From Mauremys mutica (lineage: Eukaryota > Chordata > Testudines > Geoemydidae): DNA of 64,000 nt. The first letter of the stretch is position 1, and each line of letters begins with the position of its first letter. The stretch spans positions 60,717,321 to 60,781,320 of the forward strand of contig NC_059075.1 in assembly GCF_020497125.1 (NCBI RefSeq), in the 5' to 3' direction. Below the pieces are notes generated by a model that saw only the letters and a list, made by a program, of their open reading frames with translations, was not told where the DNA came from and made no database searches. The position numbers and the translations under genes were made by a program. Shown in pieces: positions 57,100-64,000 of the stretch.

Positions 57100-57520
57100 G
57101 GCTAAGGTAGTTGAATGCTGCCTTCTAGAACTGGATTCTGTCCCTGCCTCTGCTACAGGATTCCTATGTGATGCTAAGTCACTTTTCACAGGTGGCTACT
57201 AATTATTTTGAATGTCTGGGTGCTCAACTTCAGACTCTGGGGTCTGATTTACAGAAGTGCTGAGCACTCACAGCTGCAACTCAAGTCAAGGGGAGCTTTA
57301 CTGTGAACATACAAAGTGCCACATAATGCTAAGTACTCTGAAAAATCAGACCCTGGGAATCTCAAATTGGGCACCCAAAATTAGTGGACATTTTTTACTT
57401 TTGTGTGTCTGTCTCATCAATAAAGTGGAAGATATCAACTCCTCAATGCACAGGGTCATTGTGAAGATTGATTAACGTTTTTGAAGCACTCGTACTATAT
57501 TGATGAGTGTCATAGAAAAG
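57100..57520 (+). repeat. MIR/CORE-like SINE with LINE-type tail
   Basis: GTGGCTAAGGTAGTTGAATG, GGATTCTGTCCCTGCCTCTG and the tail GGGTCATTGTGAAGATTGA, with AAGCACTCG, follow the CORE-SINE layout. Confidence 0.5.
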
Positions 57521-57972
57521 CCCATGAGGAAATTATTTTGTATCCAGAGCAGTGTTTGAATGGTGTGCAGTAAATAAGGCCTTTGGCCACACATTGAACA
57601 ATGAAGAGAAAACAAAATATTGAATAGCTGCTTCTTCAATGAATGCTGTCTGTTTTATGCACTGAATGAGGCTGGGATCTAGCAGAAAAAGTATGTGATA
57701 ATGTAATTAAAGGTTGTATCATAATGCACTCACACAAGGGGCCTGAATTTAAGGTTGCATAGGCAGACTTAATTTTGGCATTTCGTTCTTTGCAACAGTC
57801 CATACTATCTCCCCTCCTGGTGCCAGCACCTTGACTCTGGACAGGCCAGCTAGTTGGTTGGTTGGTTCAGTCTCCCATGGTTTGTTCAATACTTGGAATC
57901 TCTACTGAGCATTTACAAAGGCATCAGTTGTGATTTTTTGTGATGAGGACACTGTCTCAATGCAAACTGAAG

Positions 57973-58996
57973 TGTGATGGGTTCGGTCACAGAGATCCCC
58001 TTGGGACTGTCGCCTGACATGCTGAAATTACTTCTGAGCCCGTTTTCCCTGCCAGCTTGGGACTCCAGAATCCTGCCTTGTTGAGCCAGACATGCTAGCC
58101 TGCTGCAACACAGACCCAAGCTTATACAGGGTAAACTCATAAATTGGTCACCCTCTAGAACACTGATAGAGAGATGCACAGCTGTTTGCTCCCCTAGGTA
58201 TTAATCATTTACTCTGGGTTCATTAATAAACAAGTGATTTTATCAAGTATAAAATGTAGGATTTATGTGGTTTCAAGTAATAACAGACAGAACAAAGTAG
58301 GTCACCAAGCAAAATAAAGCAAAAACACGCAAGTCCAAGTCTAATACATTAAGAAACTGATTACAGGTAATATCTCACCCTCAGAGATGTTCCAATAAGC
58401 TTCTTTCACAGGCTAGACTCCTTCCTAGTCTGGGCCCAATCCGTTCCTCTGGTACAGTTCTTGTTGGTTCCAGTAGACATCTTAGGTGGGAAACAGAGGC
58501 TTTCTCATGACTGGCCACCTCTTTTGTTCTGCTCCACCCCCTTTTTATAGCTTTGGCACAAGGCAGGAATCTTTTGTCTCTCTGGGTCCCCACCCCTCCT
58601 TCTAAGTGGAAAAGTACCAGATTTAAGATGGATTTCATTATCAGGTGACATTGTCACATGTCACTGTAAGACATCATTCTTCATTACCCACGGATTGGCC
58701 CACTGGTATACAAGAAGGCTTGCAGGCAAATAAATAATCCACAACTAATTGTCCTAGTCAATGGGAGCCATCAAGATTCTAAACCACCATTAATGGCCCA
58801 TACTTTGCATAATTACAATAGGACCTCAGAGTTATATTTCTAGCTTCAGATACAAGAATGATGCATGCATACGAATAGGATGAACACACTCAGTAGATTA
58901 TAAGCTTTGTAGTGATACCTTACAAAGAGGCCTTTTGCATAAAACATATTTCAGTTACATCATATTTCCATAAAACATATGGAGTGCAACATCACA
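57973..58996. mobile_element. Solo LTR, 1,024 bp
   Basis: Begins TGTGATGGGTTCGGTCACAG and ends GTGCAACATCACA (TGTGATG/CATCACA ends). Flanked by the 5-bp duplication TGAAG (57968-57972 and 58997-59001). No coding sequence adjacent. Orientation not established. Confidence 0.8.
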
Positions 58997-59001
58997 TGAA
59001 G

Positions 59002-60623
59002 CACCAACTCATTTAATGTATTTAGGGGGTGGTAAGTTATATGAAAAGTTCCATATCCTTTTAACAAGTCCTGAGCCAACTGGTCTTGGTATCTAAACTT
59101 GGACGTTCTCCATTCCATAGAATAGAAGTCCAATCACCATTTACCTGGGATGGTATACTTCATGCAGAATACAGGTGGGCAGTCCTGCACTGAAGAGAGA
59201 GATAGTTAAACAAACCATGCTGTGGTCTCCAGTTAGTTTAGTTGTTCAATAGATTTATCCTTTTCTCCACAGGTACACACTGAAATTATTTCTCTATAAA
59301 TAGCCAATCTCTAGGGAATGGCTGCACAAGAAATTTGCTCAGGACTCCTGATTATGGCAGTGCTGACATAAAGAGCCACAGTTATTTTTAGTGAGCAGGT
59401 CTGGCTTCCTTTCAGCTCATTTACAGGCAAGGTGTTTCAGGGGGAGGCAGGGATGGTACATAGGCAGACTAACGAATGGGGAGGAAGCAGGAATGCTAAG
59501 GGCATGGGGACGCATAAAGACTGTTGCCTGTTAATTTGTTAGGGCTTCTTTTTGCAGACATTGCTGGTGGTGTCATCAGCAGCTGTTCCAATTGCCATAA
59601 CCAGTTGTTGATTCCTTGCGGATAAGATGATTCTTCCCGTAAGAGCCAGAGTTAATGACAAGACCTCTGAAGATTTTATTAGCTCAAGAGGCAGAATCTT
59701 CAAACTTGCTCTCTGGCTTATTAGCTGGGTCCAGCAAAAAGGCCTGTTGTTGATCATGTATGAAGAGTAATTGTTTTGGTCCCAGGATATTAGAGAGACA
59801 GGGTGGGTGAGGTAGTATCTTCTATTGACCAGTTAATCTCTCAACGGTTATCAAGTCAACATTAATGTGCATTACTGGGTTGCTGGTAGAATAATTCTCA
59901 AAGTGTATCTGAGACATATGTTGCCATCCATGATAATAGAGCCACTGAATAACTTGAATCAGGACATACGCTGTCTGAGAGAGAATCTGGCTGAGAACTC
60001 TCAGCTCACCACAGTAGCGGGCAGAGGAGGGAGGCAGTGAAAGTTACAGCTTTCTCTCCAATGTGCCTCAATTCTTTGTCCACTCAATACTTGCCTGTGT
60101 GATGCAGTGTGACTTTCTGAGCAACACCCAAGTTTGTCTCCTCAGCAGCCTTGAGGGGAGACTGTTCTGCAGTCTGTTTCAAACACTTGCCTGCCTAGCT
60201 AATGGAATAACTACATTCATAGGGTGTTGGTTCTGTTATGGGTAATTTGCCTCTAAAAGGCTGCCTGAGGTAAACCTTTGTAGATGATGCAAAGAATTAT
60301 ACTTACAACATTTAGTGCCATTTTCTAGGCAAAAAAATCATTCAGCATAGAAACATGCAGTGAAAATGAAATATACAGAAACCACATTCCAATAGGATGA
60401 TTAAATCTAACTCATTTTCAGGAAAAACAGGGAAATAAATATCTTAAAATAATATAGATATAAAAATCTTGGGTTGATTTCTCTTGGCTTACAGGCCTGC
60501 TCAGTGAACAAGCAGATAAGTTGAGTCATAGCAAATTGTTCAGGGAATGCAGACTTTTTCTACTAATAAATTGGCCGCAAGAAAACTGGAAGCCGCTCAA
60601 ATTTGTTTGAAATTATTTACGGA
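59002..60623. other. Gene-free stretch
   Basis: Apart from the Penelope fragment at 59770, no exon or repeat recognised. Confidence 0.35.
59770..59832 (-). repeat. Penelope-like terminal fragment
   Basis: AGAGAGACAGGGTGGGTGAG followed by a decayed ATCTTCTATTGACCAG, matching the left arm of the 3758-3925 remnant. A single arm only. Confidence 0.5.
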
Positions 60624-61378
60624 GGGCTTGGCTACACTTGAAAGTTGCAGCGCTGGGAGTTACAGCGCTGGTCATGCAGCTGTGCAGGGCCAGCGGTGGT
60701 GTGTGGCCACATTTGCAGCATTTACAGCGCTGTTGGGAGTGCTGCATTATGGGCAGCTATCCCAGGATTCAAGTGGCAACAACGTGCTTTTCAAAAGAGG
60801 GGGATGGAGGGTGGTGTACTGTGACAGGGAGCGGGGAAGATAGAGAGAGTGGATTTTTGGAGCCAACACTGTGTGTTAGCTTCCCTGGATTGAAAAATCA
60901 CAAAATGTTCGCGAACCCTTAGTCTTAATTGCAAACAGCCTGCATCCAACGCTGTTTCTCTGTCAAGCAAACTGCTTGCCTCTCATTTGATCATTCACAG
61001 CCAGGTACAGATAGTTCCTGTTTGCTGTGATCAGTGTTTGTTTTTTAGATAAGCAGTTCAACGAGCTCCCGATCGGAGTTCACAACAAAACAAAGAGAGG
61101 CTGCATAACAAAACAAAGAAAGTAATTTAGTTAAAAGCATTCTGGGATATCTCCTTATTCCCTGGAGGCCAATAAAAGCGCTGGTGTGTGTCCACACTTG
61201 ATGAGCAGCGCTGGATCACCAGCGCTGCAATCGCTACACCCCAACCTGGCCAGGTGTACAGCCAGCGCTGCAGCCAGGGAGTTGCAGCGCTGGATGTGCC
61301 TTGCAGGTGTGGACGGTTACTAATTGCAGCGCTGGAAAGCCTCTACCAGCGCTGCAACTTGCAAGTGTAGCCAAGCCC
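60624..61378. mobile_element. Inverted-repeat DNA element with AGCGCT clusters, 755 bp
   Basis: The terminal inverted repeats are about 33 bp with one mismatch (GGGCTTGGCTACACTTG... and CAAGTGTAGCCAAGCCC). AGCGCT occurs ten times, three near the left end and seven toward the right. No transposase frame and no clear target duplication. Confidence 0.75.
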
Positions 61379-61386
61379 CAAGTAAC

Positions 61387-63184
61387 TTCTGTATCTGGGT
61401 CTGTGCGGTGTTCATGAGCAGTCTGTTCCAATTCTTCATTATCTGAAAGTTGGGTTAGATTACTTTTGATTGGACACACAAGTCACACGATATTTCTGTT
61501 CCCAGATCTGTTTCCATAGGGCCAATACTTGTGTTTGCAAGTTCAAAGTTGCTTTGAAAGAGATTGTTTAGTGTTTAAAACTCATTAATGTGTATGTTTC
61601 TGCCCGCTAACCTCATTTGCTAGATGATTTGCAGAAAGGGAACACATGCTGATCCTGAAAGTAGGTGAAACAAATTCAGTTTTTAGTTCTCCCTTCTGTA
61701 ATGCTGAGCCTCTATCTCTTCAGGCTTGATCTCAACCCTGCCTTCTAAGAAATTGGAGAGGGCTGTCTGCACCTCTGTCCTGCCCTTCTCTTTGGTTTAT
61801 TTTAAAAATAACCTTGCCTTTTTGGTGTATGAGTTTACATGACCAGCAGCAACTAACTTTGACATGGGCTTGGAGCACTGTTAGTAGACACTCTGTGGCC
61901 AAGATTCAGGAGACTGAGTACACACTGAAACATACTATAGTGTTGGAGGTTAAGAATGCCAATGGCAAACAGGAGTAATACAGGAAGAGGAGAGGTTAGA
62001 TTTTTAGATCTAGGGTGGAGTTTGGGCGGAGGCTGAGCTTGCTTGCTGGCCATTGGTTTAGTAAGTAGTGTGGAGAAGCGAGAGTGTGGTGCTTGCAGGC
62101 AGTCAGGAGAACACTGATTGCTCTTTACATCCTTACTGAGGGGTACCTGGCAGTTGGGGAGGTTGGGAACTTCATGCAGTTGAGTGGTCCATTAGTGTGT
62201 TTGCTGCTGCAGCCCATTGCAGCATCTGATTACGTGCAGTTGCTCACATGCAGTTTGCTGTGACACCTGAGCAAAGGTAATGGTTTAGATTATCCACGTG
62301 TGGAGTCACCTGGCCCTGAATTTAGGTATGCTCTGAAGAAGAAAACCATTCTGAAAGCTGAAGCTGCCAGTTTGGCCCACTGCTGGTTGCTCCCCAAGGC
62401 TGGATGATGGGGTGAGGGTGGGGAGAAGCAGTTCCGCAAGATACTGTATTTAGTATTGTAACTTTCTCCTCCCCTCAGCAGATTCGTACTAAACAAACCC
62501 AAAGCTGGCCAGCTGAACGCTCTCTATAAAGCCTGGCAAGTCTGTATACACAAGGGCCTTGCGATTCAGACTCAAAGCCCATTCACAAGGACTGACAATA
62601 CAGGGTAGGGCATCAGTAATGACCCCACTCTCAAACCCCTCCTCGGCCTGCCAGATGTTCTGCGTCCCCATTCACTCTCTGTTTCTGGGACAGAGCAGCA
62701 GGCTAACCAGCCGATGACTCCCACCTCCGGTTTTCTCCTTCAGTCCGTATCCGCTTGCTGGTCTTGTAAAGAACACCAGCCCTATCGAGTTCCCATCTGG
62801 CATGAATATTTAACATGGGAAGGGTTGGTGGGGGTGCAGAGTGAAACTCCCTGAAGCTGAACTTGGAAGACAGAGAAGAAAAGAGAGAAATTATGTGGAG
62901 TGGGTAACAGCAGAGGCCTGTTAGTTTCCCTGCTGCCTGGCCTAGGAGGAATGTGTTGTTTAGCTTTAACTGGGTGTGTGTGTGTGGGGGGGGGGGGATT
63001 AAAACTCTGTGCTGATGTAATGAGATGTCTTTCAGCCTGTAGGTGCCCTTCATTTATTTTCATCAGAATTAATGTGATCAGTTTAAAATCCTCAGCTTCC
63101 CCCTCCCTGACTTGGGAACCACACCCTCAGAGAGTGAGCACATCTCAGTTTTCATCTGCAGGTCACTGACAGGATAGTTTCATG
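61387..63184. other. Gene-free stretch
   Basis: No exon recognised. A GT-rich run followed by poly-G lies at 62970-62998. Confidence 0.35.
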
Positions 63185-63485
63185 CAGGGGCGGCTCTATG
63201 TTTTTTGCCACCCCAAGCACAGCAGTCAGGCGGCCTTCGGCGGCATGCCTGCAGACGGTCCGCTGGTCACGCGGATTCGGTGGCATTTCTGCGGGTGATC
63301 TGCTGGTCCTGCGCCTTCGGCACCCGCTGCCAAATTGCCGCCGAAGCCTTGGGACTGGTGGACCTCCTCCAAGCAGGCTGCCAAAGGCAGCCTGCCTGCC
63401 GCCCTCACAGTGACCATCAGGCCGTCCCTCGCAGCTTGCCGCCCCAGGCACACGCTTGCTGCGCTGGTGCCTGGAGCCGCCCCTG
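63185..63485. mobile_element. hAT-like MITE, 301 bp
   Basis: Ends CAGGGGCGGCTC and GAGCCGCCCCTG, flanked by the perfect 8-bp duplication GTTTCATG (63177-63184 and 63486-63493). Overlapping ORFs on both strands come from its GC-rich interior. Confidence 0.88.
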
Positions 63486-63493
63486 GTTTCATG

Positions 63494-64000
63494 CACCCAC
63501 AGGAGCATAGGAAGAGATGTTTCTACAACTAATGAGAGTTATAGAAGAGCCTGACTTCCAAGCCCCAGTCTGGGGCCAGTGAGGAGAGATGACAGGGAGT
63601 GGGGTAGAGCACACATTGGCCACCACGAGGTGTCAGTGGAAAATTAGCAGTGTACCACCTTTGGGCTCCTCCTTCCTTTCTACTGTATTTGCCCAGTGTG
63701 GTAGTTTAGCCACTTCTGAGAAGTGAAGCAGCTTTGGGGCTGTTCTAGCTAGGTTGGGATTAAACTATATGAAGATAGAACTGGCAGCAGCTTGTTGGTC
63801 AACCTGAGAATATGGATGTAAGTGTGGTTTTTTTCCCTCTATCTTACCACAGCAGGAAATGTCTGAAGAGGACTCAGCCAATCACTGCTACTCCTTCTTT
63901 CTGACAAATACAGTGGAACCTCAGGAATGGAGGAGGTCTAGGAAATAGTGTTGTATACCGTGGGGAACAAATAGGTGTTAGAGCCTCAGGTGCTCCCTGT
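63494..64000. other. Gene-free end of window
   Basis: No exon recognised. DLL4 would be expected further downstream if human synteny holds, but none of it is seen here. Confidence 0.4.

Noticed and set aside
50941..64000. Possible DLL4 5' exons downstream of VPS18
   Set aside because: Expected from synteny, but no signal peptide, MNNL or DSL-like exon was recognised; none is claimed.

Overview
This is vertebrate nuclear DNA. It holds two spliced protein-coding genes in a large background of interspersed repeats. The repeat set (CR1 LINE ends, many hAT-type non-autonomous transposons with 8-bp target duplications, fold-back Penelope-like elements, MIR/CORE-like SINEs) points to a sauropsid, most likely a turtle. 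The gene order RHOV (minus) then VPS18 (plus) matches the SPINT1-RHOV-VPS18-DLL4 order I know from human 15q15. No exon of SPINT1 or DLL4 was recognised.

Layout. 1-12,035: gene-free, with CR1 ends, small hAT-like and MITE-like elements, a decayed fold-back Penelope-like remnant and a polypyrimidine tract. 12,036-18,865: RHOV, three coding exons on the minus strand, 231 codons, an atypical Rho GTPase. 18,866-31,600: 13 kb between two divergent start codons, filled with hAT elements (one nested pair), a 143-bp Penelope fold-back, a large C-rich hAT-like element, a CpG-rich block of unknown origin and an antisense CR1 with part of its reverse transcriptase. 31,600-32,660: the GC-rich VPS18 promoter, with GC boxes, two CACGTG E-boxes and a perfect 4 x 44-bp tandem repeat. 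32,457-49,223: VPS18, five coding exons on the plus strand, 974 codons, the RING-bearing core subunit shared by HOPS and CORVET. Its 10-kb intron 1 carries hAT, mariner-like and solo-LTR insertions; intron 4 carries a 1.55-kb fold-back Penelope-like element with a GIY-YIG endonuclease ORF. 49,224-64,000: 3' flank, with more hAT elements, a perfect 77-bp palindrome of Penelope origin, a Tx1-like LINE fragment and a second solo LTR.

The two genes have unrelated jobs (plasma-membrane/endosome Rho signalling; endolysosomal tethering) and share only position. No new gene system is apparent. The most distinctive signal is the set of head-to-head Penelope-like insertions, each with a 10-12 bp target duplication and, in two of them, hammerhead-ribozyme-like cores on both arms. 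Repeat family names rest on recognition of motifs and ends, not on a database search.
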